Shown: in pieces, positions 7,626 to 15,959 of the stretch
How the letters are laid out: each line of letters begins with the position of its first letter
How positions within the stretch are numbered: position 1 is the first letter of the stretch
NCBI GenBank assembly: GCA_001788395.1
Contig: MGBT01000118.1
Span: 1-39,339, forward strand
DNA length: 39,339 bases
Reading direction: 5' to 3'
DNA from: Candidatus Rokubacteria bacterium GWA2_70_23
Lineage (GTDB): Bacteria > Methylomirabilota > Methylomirabilia > Rokubacteriales > CSP1-6
Notes under the pieces: model-generated
Told to the model about the DNA's origin: nothing
Databases searched by the model: none
What the model saw: only the letters and a program-made list of their open reading frames with translations
Made by a program: the position numbers and the translations under genes

Positions 7626-9243
7626 GCGGGAAGACTATCACACGGGCGGTGAGTGGGTGGTCGAGGCGCTCCGCGCCGAGGGCGTCCGCCACGTCTTCGG
7701 CATCCCCGGCGTCCACAACCTCGCCATCTACGACGCCCTCCTCCGCCAGCAGGACATCGCCCATATCCTCGCGCGCCATGAGCAGGGCGCGGCCTTCATG
7801 GCCGACGGCTATGCGCGGGCCTCGGGGCGGCCCGGCGTGGTCGTGGTCACCACCGGCCCCGGCGCCACCAACACGCTGACGCCGCTCGTGGAGGCCTCCG
7901 CGGGCTCCCAGCCCGTGCTCGTCCTCATGTCCGATATCCCGCTCGGGCTGATCGGCCGCGGCCTGGGGGCGCTTCACGAGGTGCCCAACCAGATCGACTG
8001 CTTCAGGCCCGTCGCGCGGCTGGCCGAGACGATCCGCGAGGGGCGCGCGATCCCCGAAGCGGTACAGCGCGCGTTCGCGCTGTTCAGGACCGAGCGGCCG
8101 GGACCCGTGGCGCTGTCGCTGCCCGTCGATCTCCTGACGGCGAAGACCGAGGGGAGGATCGTCGCGCCGTCGGGCTCCCGCCCCGGCTGCACCCGCGCGC
8201 GGCTCGAGCGGGCGGCCGATCTGCTGGGTCGCGCGCGGCGTCCGGCCATCATCGCCGGGGGCGGGGTCGTCTCGGCCGAGGCCGGCGCCGAGCTGGCGGC
8301 CCTCGCGCGGCGGCTTCACGCGCCCGTCATCACGACCGTGATGGGACGCGGCGCGCTGCCGGAGAGCGATCCCCTCTGGCTCGGCGTCCTGCCCAACAAG
8401 CTCGCGACCGAGCCCGCACTGGCCGCCGCCGACGTCGTGCTGGCCGTGGGCTGCCGCTTCGCCCACCGCTCGACCCAGGGGCTGCTCCTGAACCTGGCCT
8501 TCACGCCGGAGCAAACGCTGATCCATCTGGACCTCGACCCGACTGTCCCCGGGAAGCTCTTCGCGCCCGGCCTCGCCATCATCGGCGATGCGCGCGACGG
8601 GCTCGCCGGGACCGTGGCGGCCCTCGGCGCGGGCCGTGCTGCTGCCGGCTGGGACTGGGCCTGGCTCGCCGGGCTCCGCGCCGCGCGCTCGCCGCGCTAC
8701 ACCGCGAGCGCGGATCGGCTGATCCGCATCCTCCGCGCGGGCCTCGCCGCGGACGCCATCGTCGTCAACGACCAGACGGGCATCAATTACTGGATGGAGT
8801 GGCATTTCCCGGTGCTCGCGCCCCGCACCTTCCTCTACCCGGTGGGCTCGGCCACCCTCGGCTACGGCGTGCCCGCCGCCATCGGCGCGAAGGTTGTCCA
8901 TCCCGGCCGCCAGGTGATCGCGGTGGTGGGGGACGGCGGCTTCCTGTTCTCGGTGAACGAGCTGGCGACGGCGGTGAAGTACCGCCTCGGCATCGTCTTC
9001 CTCGTCCTGAACGACGAGCGCTACGGCGCCATCAAGTATCTCCAGGAGGCGATGTTCGGCCGCTGGGGCGAGGTGGATCTCGCCAACCCGGACTTTCCCG
9101 CGCTGGCACGGGCCTTCGGCGCCGAGGCCGGGCGCGTGGACACGCTGGACGACTTGCCGCGGGCCCTCGACCAGGCGCTGGCCGAGGCCGGGCCCACCGT
9201 GCTCGAGCTGCCGCTCACGATCGACCCGCCCTGGGAGCTGTAG
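7624..9243 (+). CDS. Thiamine-pyrophosphate-dependent enzyme, acetolactate synthase family
   Basis: 539 aa with the three-domain architecture of the family: an N-terminal PYR domain with the catalytic glutamate E53 (RHEQGAAFMADGYAR), a central domain near 190-330, and a C-terminal PP domain. The TPP/Mg motif starts at GDGGF (D437) and runs to LNDERYG (N463), as expected for GDG-x24-N. Members include acetolactate synthase, oxalyl-CoA decarboxylase, 2-oxoacid decarboxylases such as guanidino-oxopentanoate decarboxylase, and sulfoacetaldehyde acetyltransferase. The exact reaction cannot be chosen, and no small regulatory subunit (ilvH-like) lies nearby. A 3'-terminal fragment of a close paralogue lies at 15721-15939. 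The sequence after the stop resembles the leader of glcD, suggesting former linkage to that operon. Confidence 0.9.
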   Translation: MREDYHTGGEWVVEALRAEGVRHVFGIPGVHNLAIYDALLRQQDIAHILARHEQGAAFMADGYARASGRPGVVVVTTGPGATNTLTPLVEASAGSQPVLVLMSDIPLGLIGRGLGALHEVPNQIDCFRPVARLAETIREGRAIPEAVQRAFALFRTERPGPVALSLPVDLLTAKTEGRIVAPSGSRPGCTRARLERAADLLGRARRPAIIAGGGVVSAEAGAELAALARRLHAPVITTVMGRGALPESDPLWLGVLPNKLATEPALAAADVVLAVGCRFAHRSTQGLLLNLAFTPEQTLIHLDLDPTVPGKLFAPGLAIIGDARDGLAGTVAALGAGRAAAGWDWAWLAGLRAARSPRYTASADRLIRILRAGLAADAIVVNDQTGINYWMEWHFPVLAPRTFLYPVGSATLGYGVPAAIGAKVVHPGRQVIAVVGDGGFLFSVNELATAVKYRLGIVFLVLNDERYGAIKYLQEAMFGRWGEVDLANPDFPALARAFGAEAGRVDTLDDLPRALDQALAEAGPTVLELPLTIDPPWEL

Positions 9244-9319
9244 CGGTATACTGCGAGGTGGGTCTCGCCCAGCGCTTCTAGCGCGGGCGGGCTCCCCGCG
9301 ACAGGCGCTTGCACTCCCC
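9241..9319 (+). repeat. Composite scar of glcD-flanking sequence
   Basis: Bases 9241-9250 (TAGCGGTATA) match the glcD leader at 17954-17963. Bases 9255-9319 match 19418-19482, the 3' end of glcD plus the start of glcE, at 63 of 65 positions. The body of glcD is missing between them. HsdM-like coding sequence begins right after. This looks like a deletion junction of a duplicated TPP gene-glcD-glcE segment. Confidence 0.8.
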
Positions 9320-9742
9320 TTCACTTCGAGCGAGGAGCTGCACACCCTCGGCGCCCTCTACGAGTCCCTCCTGCGCGAGATGCGGGACGCGGCGGGGGAC
9401 TCCGGCGAGTTCTACACGCCGCGTCCCGTGGTGCGCTTCATGGTGGCGGTGACCGACCCGCGCCTCGGCGAGACCGTGCTGGACCCGGCCTCCGGCACCG
9501 GCGGATTCCTGGTCGAGGCATTCAACCATCATCTCGGCGCACAGGTAAAGACCGTGGCAGACCGCGCGGTGCTCCAAGAGCGTTCGCTCTCCGGCTGCGA
9601 GCCAAAGCCCCTGCCCTCCCTGTTCTGTCAGATGAATCTGCTCTTGCACGGCCTCGACGCCCCTCAGATCGACCCCGGCAACGCCCTACGCCACAGGCTT
9701 TCCGAGATCGGCGAGAAGGAGCGCGTGGACGTGATCCTCACC
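9320..9742 (+). pseudogene. hsdM: Type I restriction DNA methyltransferase HsdM fragment
   Basis: About 140 residues of an N6-adenine methyltransferase subunit of a type I restriction-modification system. Recognisable stretches are SSEELHTLGALYESLLREM, GEFYTPRPVVRFMV, motif I DPASGTGGF, and CQMNLLLHGLD ... IDPGNALRHRLSEIG. The frame stops matching at VDVILT, exactly before the catalytic NPPF motif IV, where acyl-CoA synthetase sequence takes over. The N-terminal helical domain is also missing. Non-functional. Confidence 0.85.
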
Positions 9743-9744
9743 GG

Positions 9745-10533
9745 CCACGACGGGCCACCCCAAGGGCGTCGTCTACTCGCACCGGGCGATCTACCTGCAC
9801 TCCTTCGCCTCGTCCATGGCGGATGTGATCGGCGTGTCGGAGCGGGACGTCATCCTGCACATCGTCTCGATGTTCCACGCCAATGCCTGGTGCGTGCCCT
9901 TCGCCGGCGTGCTCAACGGCTCGAGCCAGTTCTTCGGCGGTCCGAACCCCCCAGCCCCGCGACATCATCGAGATCGTTCACAACGAGCACGTCACCGTGG
10001 TGGGTGCGGTCCCCACGGTGTGGATCGCGATCCACGCGATCCTGGAGAAGGAGCCGCAGTGGGACATCTCCTCGATCCGTTGCATCCTCATCGGCGGGTG
10101 GGCGGCGCCCAAGAGCCTGCTGGAGATCTTCGACAAGAAGTACGGCGCCAACATGCTCCACGCCTGGGGCATGACGGAGATGACCCCGATCGGCACGGTG
10201 TGCCGGCTCAAGTCCTACATGGAGGCGCTCCCCGACGAGGAGCGCTACGCGATCCGCGCCAAGCAGGGCCGCGTGGTGGCGGGCGTGGATCTCCGAATCG
10301 TCGACGAGGCGGGACATGAGCAGCCGTGGGACGGCAAGAACGTGGGCGAGATCCAGGCGCGCGGCCCCTGGATTGCCAGCGCCTACTACAATAACCCCCT
10401 CGCCCCGCGCGTGGCCAAGTGGTGGCTCCCCGACGAGGTGACCTTCATCGACGCCGTCCCCGAGACCAGCGTCGGCAAGCTCGACAAGAAGGTCCTGCGC
10501 GAGCGCTTCAAGGCCTGGAAGCCGAAGGCATAG
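9745..10533 (+). pseudogene. Broken acyl-CoA synthetase (AMP-forming)
   Basis: Remnant of a medium/long-chain fatty acyl-CoA ligase. It starts inside the P-loop (TTGHPKGVVYSHRAIYLHSF), lacking the N-terminal half. The first part reads in one frame to FFGGPNP, where a run of six C (around 9948-9953) shifts the frame; one C fewer would restore GPNPQPRDIIEIVH. The rest continues at PTVWIAIHAIL, IGGWAAPKSLLE and WGMTEMTPIGTV. After SAYYNN (about 10397) it jumps directly to LAPRVAKWWLPDEV, so roughly 120 residues, including the DGWFRTGD loop, are deleted. The C-terminal SVGKLDKKVLRERF is intact. Three independent lesions make it dead. Confidence 0.88.
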
Positions 10534-10582
10534 GGCGGGCTGAGCGCCCCGGACCGAGTCCGGCCGCCGCGCCACTTCACCT

Positions 10583-11179
10583 GTGCCCTGCGTCTACATC
10601 CTGCGCTGCCGGGACGGGTCGCTCTACACCGGGAGCGCGAAGGACGTGGCCCGGCGGCTCGCGCAGCATCAGATCGGGCGCGCCTCGCGCTACACGCGGT
10701 CGCGCCTGCCAGTGGCGCTGGTCTGGACTCGCCGGGTGGGCTCCTGGAGCCGGGCGCTCAGGGAAGAGCGCCGCATCAAGGTGCTGACGCGGGCTCGGAA
10801 GGAGGCCCTGCTGCGAGCCGGGCGCGCGCCCGCCCGGACGGCGGGCTCGTGCCGTCCACGCCCCGGGGGACACCCGGGATCGGCCATCGGCGAACACCTG
10901 AACACCGGCCGTGAGGTCGGGCGCCTGGACGCTGACCCGCCAGCGGGAATGCGGCCTCCCCCCAGGGATCACGGGGCCAGCAGACGCTGCAAGGCCTCCT
11001 CGATCCGGAGCATCCGGTTCAGCTCGCGGTCCATCCGCGGAAATACTTCAGCCGGATACCGGCCCCCCTCAAAAATCAGGAGCGCGGGCACGCGCCGGCC
11101 GAAGTCCTCCTCGAGCGCCCCCTTCATCCCGAACACGGCGCGCTTGGCCGCGCTTGGGCCGGTCACGGCCTTGTGGTAG
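10583..11179 (+). CDS. GIY-YIG nuclease-domain protein (UPF0213/YhbQ-like)
   Basis: The first 80-90 residues are a compact GIY-YIG endonuclease domain. Strand motifs are VYILRCRDGSLYTGSA (the GIY...YIG equivalents), the arginine R-R-L-A-Q-H helix, then ERRIKVLTRARKEALL. Relatives are usually 80-100 aa stand-alone proteins. Here the frame stays open for another ~110 Pro/Arg/Gly-rich residues and runs over 200 bp antisense to the 3' end of the convergent gene. That tail is probably read-through after loss of a stop rather than a real domain. The GTG start at 10583 is inferred from the domain edge. The family's cellular role is poorly defined. Confidence 0.8.
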   Translation: MPCVYILRCRDGSLYTGSAKDVARRLAQHQIGRASRYTRSRLPVALVWTRRVGSWSRALREERRIKVLTRARKEALLRAGRAPARTAGSCRPRPGGHPGSAIGEHLNTGREVGRLDADPPAGMRPPPRDHGASRRCKASSIRSIRFSSRSIRGNTSAGYRPPSKIRSAGTRRPKSSSSAPFIPNTARLAALGPVTALW

Positions 11180-11562
11180 ATGGGAAAGACGTCCTTGGTC
11201 TCGGCGAGGTCATGCTCCTCCGCCTGGACGCCCTTGGCCCGGAGCTCGCCGATCGCCCGCCTCGCCGAGGCAATGTCGCACGGGAACTGCTCGCCGACCC
11301 GGTGACGGGACGAGTAGTAAAGCTGGACGCGCTTGCCGGCGGGCGCGGCAGCCGCGGTCCCCGCGAGGGGTTCCTGCCGCTCGACGACGGCCGCCGGCCT
11401 CGACGATTGGCGGTACACGTCGCATTCCGCCACTCCCTCGAGGGGCAGGATCAGGGTGAACGGATACTCCTTCTTCTTGCAGCCGCCCAGGAACGCGCGG
11501 GCGATGTTGGGATCGAGCGCGGGAGCGAAGTGCTGACAGGAGAGGCATAGGGCCTTGCTCAT
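10969..11562 (-). CDS. Hypothetical Cys-containing protein of the CoA-transferase operon
   Basis: 197 aa, not assigned to a family. The N-terminus carries CLSCQHF and further cysteines (GGCKKK, AECDVY), which together could bind a metal. The C-terminal half (from about residue 78) begins KRVQLYYSS, contains FPCDIASARRAI and ends with VPALLIFEGGRYPAEVF, an alpha/beta pattern reminiscent of thioredoxin/glutaredoxin-like folds. That resemblance is weak inference. Last gene of the minus-strand operon; its ATG overlaps the stop of the zinc-ribbon gene (ATGA). Confidence 0.7.
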   Translation of the reverse strand: MSKALCLSCQHFAPALDPNIARAFLGGCKKKEYPFTLILPLEGVAECDVYRQSSRPAAVVERQEPLAGTAAAAPAGKRVQLYYSSRHRVGEQFPCDIASARRAIGELRAKGVQAEEHDLAETKDVFPIYHKAVTGPSAAKRAVFGMKGALEEDFGRRVPALLIFEGGRYPAEVFPRMDRELNRMLRIEEALQRLLAP

Positions 11563-11954
11563 GGCTCCTTCCCTTCGACGATGAAGCGGACCCGCGAGCC
11601 GATCAACTCGTCCGGTTTGAGCGGCCGGCCCGAGACCAGGCGGCCCCTGAGGTTGCGGGTGACAGGCTTGGGCTTTCCGTAGACGTCAGGGCGCGCCCGT
11701 GGGGCGGGACGGGTCTTCCCCTCGCCCAGGATGGGCTCGAACTCGCTTGTGTCCGCGAAGCCAGGCAAGAGCACATCGGGGTCGGTCGGCTTGCCCGAGA
11801 CCGCGCGCACCTTGCCGACCAGGTGCCCGCCATCCGTCTCAAGCGCATAGATCGTGTCGCACCCCGCGCACTTGGTCTTGCCCTTGAAGTCCCAGAACGG
11901 GTACGGGTCGAGATAGTTCTTCACGCCGCACTTGGAACACTTGAGCAACATCAC
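11559..11954 (-). CDS. Zinc-ribbon protein of the CoA-transferase operon
   Basis: 131 aa. The N-terminus has two CxxC knuckles (KCSKCGVKN and KCAGCDTIY, about 20 residues apart), forming a rubredoxin-like or ribbon zinc site. The rest is basic and Pro-rich, with no catalytic motif visible. A GGAGG inside the end of the upstream gene lies 8 nt before the GTG at 11954; the alternative ATG is three bases later. The start immediately follows the stop of the CoA-transferase gene. A zinc ribbon in a CoA-transferase operon could act as an accessory subunit, as DUF35-type rubredoxin-like proteins do for thiolases, but this is inference. Confidence 0.75.
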   Translation of the reverse strand: MMLLKCSKCGVKNYLDPYPFWDFKGKTKCAGCDTIYALETDGGHLVGKVRAVSGKPTDPDVLLPGFADTSEFEPILGEGKTRPAPRARPDVYGKPKPVTRNLRGRLVSGRPLKPDELIGSRVRFIVEGKEP

Positions 11955-13382
11955 TCAGATGACCTCCTCGGCCTCGAGCTTCTCCATCTCGGCCTTCGAC
12001 AAACCGCACAGCTTGCTGTAGATGAACTCGTTGTCGGCGCCGACAGGCTTGAAGGCCCACTTGACCCGCGGCGGGGTGGCCGACATCTTGTAGGCAGGCC
12101 CCTGGGAGAGCACGTCGCCGTAGGTCGGATCGTCCAGCCAGAAGATGGAGCCCCGCTGCTGCCAGTGCGGATGGTTGGCGACCTCCTTGGCGTTCCACAC
12201 CGGCTGTACGATGATTCCCGCCTGGTCGAGGATCCGCGCCACCTGCTCCTTGGTCTTGTCTTTCGCCCAGGCCTCCAGCGCCGCGTAGATCTCCTTCTGG
12301 CTCTCGGGCCGTACCCGGATGTCGTGGGTCTTGTAGAGGCGGGCCAGCTGCGCGTGCCCGACGGCACGGCACAGCATCCCGAAGTCGACGTCTTCGTACG
12401 CCGAGACGAGGATGTAGCCCTCCTCCTCCTCCTGGGGATTGTCCGACCGGGGATAGGACGGCCGGCCGCACTTGATGATGCCGTGGACGCAGAGCTCGGT
12501 GTCCCAGTTTCCCCACCGCTCCCGAATGACTCCCTCGCGGCCGTACAGGGGCAGCGAGTACTCGAGCTGGCGGGTGACGCCGTGAACCTGGCTGTACTCG
12601 AGGAACGTGCCCTCGCCAGAAACGTTGTCACGCCAGTAGAGCGCGGTGAGCACCTGGAGCGCCCCCATCATGCCGCCCCAGTAGTCGGCGAGCCAGATGG
12701 TGTGCTTGGACGGCGCGCCGCCCGCCTCCTCCGGCTGGCCGGTGATCGAGAACGCGCCCCCCTGGGCCTGACCCAGGATGTCGTACGACGCCCGCACGCG
12801 GCCCGGGCCCCAGCCGCCGAAGCCCCCGAGCCACATGTAGATGAGGCGCGGGTTGATCTCCCGGAGCTGACGGTAGCCGATGCCCCAGCGATCGAAGGTG
12901 CCGGGCCTGAAGTTCTCGACGACCACGTCCGCCTTGGCGGCGAGACGGCACATGAGTTCCCGAGCCTCCGGCCGGTGGAAATCCAGTGAGATGAAGTACT
13001 CGTTGAAGTTGGCCCCGAAGAACCCGAGCCCGGTGCCCGAGCCCGGCACCCACCGCGAGAGCGGATAGAGGAAGGCCTCGTTGCCGGGCGTCGAGTGGCG
13101 CATCGGCTCGCCGCGCCGCGGGGCCTCGATCTTGATCACTTCGGCCCCGAGTTCCCCCAGATAGGCGGCGCACGAGGGCCCCAGGATATACTGGCTGCAG
13201 GACAGCACCCGCATGCCCTTGAGCGCCTCCGGCTTGCCGAATGCCGCCCGGGGATCGAAGGTCGCCCGGCAGTAGCGCTCGAACTCCGGGTTCGACTCGG
13301 CGGCGGGGCGTCGTCGCCCGCTGTTGCTGCTCCTGTTCTTCGTCGCGGCCTGGGTCCTCACACTCTTGCGTCGCGTGGCCAT
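11955..13382 (-). CDS. Class III (CaiB/BaiF) CoA-transferase, subunit 1
   Basis: 475 aa. Typical landmarks are the N-terminal nucleotide-binding region (LKGMRVLSCSQYILGPSCAAYLGELGAEVIKIE), DVVVENFRPGTFDRWGIGY, and the catalytic aspartate D201 in SYDILGQAQGG. These enzymes move CoA between carboxylic acids through an aspartyl-CoA intermediate. It overlaps by one base (TGATG) with another family member, so the pair may form a heteromer like the benzylsuccinate or malate CoA-transferases known as two-gene enzymes. The substrate is not deducible. The N-terminal 25 residues are a basic extension. Confidence 0.92.
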   Translation of the reverse strand: MATRRKSVRTQAATKNRSSNSGRRRPAAESNPEFERYCRATFDPRAAFGKPEALKGMRVLSCSQYILGPSCAAYLGELGAEVIKIEAPRRGEPMRHSTPGNEAFLYPLSRWVPGSGTGLGFFGANFNEYFISLDFHRPEARELMCRLAAKADVVVENFRPGTFDRWGIGYRQLREINPRLIYMWLGGFGGWGPGRVRASYDILGQAQGGAFSITGQPEEAGGAPSKHTIWLADYWGGMMGALQVLTALYWRDNVSGEGTFLEYSQVHGVTRQLEYSLPLYGREGVIRERWGNWDTELCVHGIIKCGRPSYPRSDNPQEEEEGYILVSAYEDVDFGMLCRAVGHAQLARLYKTHDIRVRPESQKEIYAALEAWAKDKTKEQVARILDQAGIIVQPVWNAKEVANHPHWQQRGSIFWLDDPTYGDVLSQGPAYKMSATPPRVKWAFKPVGADNEFIYSKLCGLSKAEMEKLEAEEVI

Positions 13383-14806
13383 CAGATCGCCCCCTGCGTC
13401 TTCAGCCGCTCAAAGTCCTCCCGGGTGAAGCCCAGCAGGCGCCGGTAGACGTCCTCGTTGTCATAGCCGAACGGACGGCCGATCCACTTGAGCCGTGCGG
13501 GGATCTTCTCGCTCAGCATTGGCGAGGTCGCGACCAGCACCGGCCCGTAGAGCCGGTCGTCGAACTCCGCCACCTGGCCCCGGTACTTGAAGTGCGGGTA
13601 CTCGGCCACCTCGTGGACCGCCATGACGCCGCCCGAAGCCACCTCCTGCTTGATCAGCTTCCGCTCGGCGTCGGAGCGGCTGTTGCCCTTGAGCCACTCG
13701 CAGAGGAGGGTGTATGTCTTGACTTGGCGCGTGTGGGGAAGCCGCTCGGAGACGTTACGGAGGTTCGGGTCCGCCACGATCTCTTCCTCGACTGCTGGCA
13801 CCTCGTCGCCCACCGTCTTCCAGATCCGATACCACAGGCGGTCGTGGCCGCCACCGACCATCATGTGGCCGTCCTTGCACGGATTCACCGCGTAGATGTT
13901 GATGGCGAGGTCCCAGTTGCCGTAGCGCGGGCGGATGCTGCCGTCCATCCCGTGCCACGCCCAATTGTAGTCGAGGATGCGGATGATGCCCTCTGCCGCA
14001 GTGGCCTCGATGAACTGCCCCTTGCCCGAGACGCGCTCACGGTGGACGAGCGCCGCCATGATCCCCATCGCCGCGGCCGTGCCGCCCACGTGGTCGGCCA
14101 TCCACATGCCCGAGCGCGTGGGGCGGCCGCCGAACTCCTTGGGGTCGCCGGTGCCGTGGACGAAGCCTGACGCGCACTGGGCCACTGGATCGCGGACCCC
14201 CGGCTGGTCCTTCAACGGACCCCACTGTCCGCGCTGGCCTACCCAGCAGTAGACCAGGCGCGGGTTGATCCGGGACAGCTGCCGGTAGCCGATCTTCCAC
14301 CCGTCGAAGCGCCCGGGTGGGGCGTTCTCGATGAGGACATCGGCGTGGACGGCCAGCTTCTTGAGCACCTCGCGTCCCGGCTTCGTCTCGAGGTTGATCG
14401 TGACCGACTGCTTGTTCCGCATCTCGTGGAGGAAGTGGAGCCCGACCGGCTCGTTCTGTTCGCTGTCCTGCGCCATGTACTCCCGGCGGCCGAAGGGCGT
14501 GAGCTGGCGAAGCGGATCGCCGCCCGGCGGCTCCACCTGGATCACCTCGGCGCCCAGCTCGGCGAGCTGCGAGGAGCACCAGTGCCCGATCATCATGCCG
14601 GTCGTGCAGTCGAGCACGCGGATGCGGGAGAGCGCCTCCGGCTTCTTGTGCGCGTGCTCCGGCCGCAGGATCGTCTCGAGAAAACGCGGGTAGTCCCGCG
14701 CCTGTTCGGGGACGGCCTGGTACACCTCGTCGGCGCCCGGCGTCGGCACAGCAGGCCACGCGGGACGCCCGCGGGTCCCGGGTCTCAAGGGCTCTGTCTT
14801 CGCCAT
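13382..14806 (-). CDS. Class III (CaiB/BaiF) CoA-transferase, subunit 2
   Basis: 474 aa from ATG 14806, which has GGAGG about 10 nt upstream; an in-frame start at 14848 lacks such support. Landmarks: IRVLDCTTGMMIGHWCSSQLAELGAEVIQVE, DVLIENAPPGRFDGWKIGY and the catalytic aspartate D206 in VRDPVAQCASGF. It is similar in length and order to the downstream partner, consistent with ancient duplication and a two-subunit enzyme. It lies 66 bp downstream of the TPR gene and is co-directional with it. Confidence 0.92.
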   Translation of the reverse strand: MAKTEPLRPGTRGRPAWPAVPTPGADEVYQAVPEQARDYPRFLETILRPEHAHKKPEALSRIRVLDCTTGMMIGHWCSSQLAELGAEVIQVEPPGGDPLRQLTPFGRREYMAQDSEQNEPVGLHFLHEMRNKQSVTINLETKPGREVLKKLAVHADVLIENAPPGRFDGWKIGYRQLSRINPRLVYCWVGQRGQWGPLKDQPGVRDPVAQCASGFVHGTGDPKEFGGRPTRSGMWMADHVGGTAAAMGIMAALVHRERVSGKGQFIEATAAEGIIRILDYNWAWHGMDGSIRPRYGNWDLAINIYAVNPCKDGHMMVGGGHDRLWYRIWKTVGDEVPAVEEEIVADPNLRNVSERLPHTRQVKTYTLLCEWLKGNSRSDAERKLIKQEVASGGVMAVHEVAEYPHFKYRGQVAEFDDRLYGPVLVATSPMLSEKIPARLKWIGRPFGYDNEDVYRRLLGFTREDFERLKTQGAI

Positions 14807-14872
14807 ACCGTGTGCCCCTCCTGGAGGTGCTCCTGCCGGGCCTCGCAACGCGTCAGGTTCCGCAGACGCGGT

Positions 14873-15283
14873 TCACGGGGCCGGTGCGAGAACAGGGAAG
14901 GGCGCCCGGCGCGCCCAGAAGTTGAGGAGCTCTTCCTCCGCCACCCGCCCCTCCGGACTGTCGGGGTCGAGCATGTACGCCTCCTCGAACTCCGCGCGCG
15001 CCTCGAACGCCGCGCCCGTGGCCTGCAGCGTCTGTGCGAGCAGCCAGTGACCCATCTGGCTGTCCGGGTCCAGGGCCAGACCTTTCTCGAGCCGGGCGCG
15101 CGCCTCCGTGTACATCCGCTTGCCCAGATACGCCGCACCCAGGTTAATGTCGAGCGCCGCCAGGGGAAAGGTCGCGGCGCCTACCGCCCGCTCGAACTCG
15201 GCGATCGCGAGATCGTAGGCCTGCCGCTTGTAGAAGTAGAGGCCTTTCTCGTTGTAGTCCCAGAAGCTCGGCTGCTCACGCAT
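14873..15283 (-). CDS. TPR-repeat protein
   Basis: 136 aa from ATG 15283, preceded by a GGTGGAG ribosome-binding site. Three tetratricopeptide units are visible: FWDYNEKGLYFYKRQAYDLA, then INLGAAYLGKRMYTEARARL and HWLLAQTLQATGAAFEARAE. Each has the Trp/Leu-Gly-Ala-Pro-like spacing, and a final DPDSPEG segment follows. TPR proteins scaffold protein-protein contacts. As the first gene of the CoA-transferase operon it might assemble that complex, which is inference. Upstream, the frame stays open for about 115 residues without TPR character and is not included. Confidence 0.82.
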   Translation of the reverse strand: MREQPSFWDYNEKGLYFYKRQAYDLAIAEFERAVGAATFPLAALDINLGAAYLGKRMYTEARARLEKGLALDPDSQMGHWLLAQTLQATGAAFEARAEFEEAYMLDPDSPEGRVAEEELLNFWARRAPFPVLAPAP

Positions 15284-15720
15284 GCTCCACCCCCATCGCT
15301 GTCCGCGGTCCGCCCTGTTCTCGGCAGGGCCGACGACCCCCTTTTGTCGGACGCGGGAGGTCCAGAAACACAGCCGCCCCCGCCGGTCTGCTCGACCGTC
15401 AAGGGCGCGGGAGAACCAATAGGAGCTTCGACGCAGGGCATAACGACCTCGCAGACGGTCGGATGGGATGCCGAAATGTGAAAAAACTCTGCTCCGCCCC
15501 TTCGGGGTTGTCAAGGGCTCTCTTCGACCCCGCTTGGCCCCGCACGCGCCCGGGCGGGCCCGCCTGCTGCGGCTCATCCGCGAGTGCGGGCCCGACGAGC
15601 CGCGACGATGGGGAGCCCAGCGGCGCATGCCGTCTCGCGAGAATTCTGCTAAATGGGCGGGGCGGCCGGCCTGCCGAGGGTGGGCCAGCCTGTGTGGGGC
15701 CAGGCGAACGGCGCCCGCCG
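15284..15720. other. Intergenic stretch without a recognisable gene
   Basis: 437 bp between the TPR gene and the TPP-enzyme fragment. It should contain the promoter of the minus-strand CoA-transferase operon, but I see no convincing -35/-10 pair. A short CCCC-GAA-GGGG hairpin lies near 15495-15506. No protein in either strand looks real. Confidence 0.5.
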
Positions 15721-15939
15721 GGCGCCATCAAGTATCTCCAGGAGGCGATGTTCGGCCGCTGGGGCGAGGTGGATCTTGCCAACCCGGACTTTCCCGCGCT
15801 GGCCCGCGCCTTCGGCGCCGAGGCCGGGCCCGTGGACACGCTGGATGCGCTGCCGCGGGCGCTCGAAAGAGCCCTGGGCCAGCCTGGGCCCACCGTGCTC
15901 GAGCTGCGGCTCGTGATCGACCCTCCCTGGGAGGTGTAG
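15721..15939 (+). pseudogene. 3' fragment of a TPP-dependent enzyme gene
   Basis: 73 codons ending in TAG that match the last 73 codons of the intact TPP-enzyme gene ending at 9243. The match starts GAIKYLQEAMFGRWGEVDLA and ends in PPWEV. The difference is modest and mostly synonymous at first, so it is a paralogue or duplicated copy. Nothing upstream of GGCGCC matches. On the other side it abuts the broken DUF5615 gene on the opposite strand. Confidence 0.88.
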
Positions 15940-15959
15940 CGCGCTGCGGCCGCTCACCG

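Noticed and set aside
11823-12989. Long plus-strand open frame across the CoA-transferase and zinc-ribbon genes
   Set aside because: Mirror of conserved coding sequence on the other strand; no domain, start context or operon logic.
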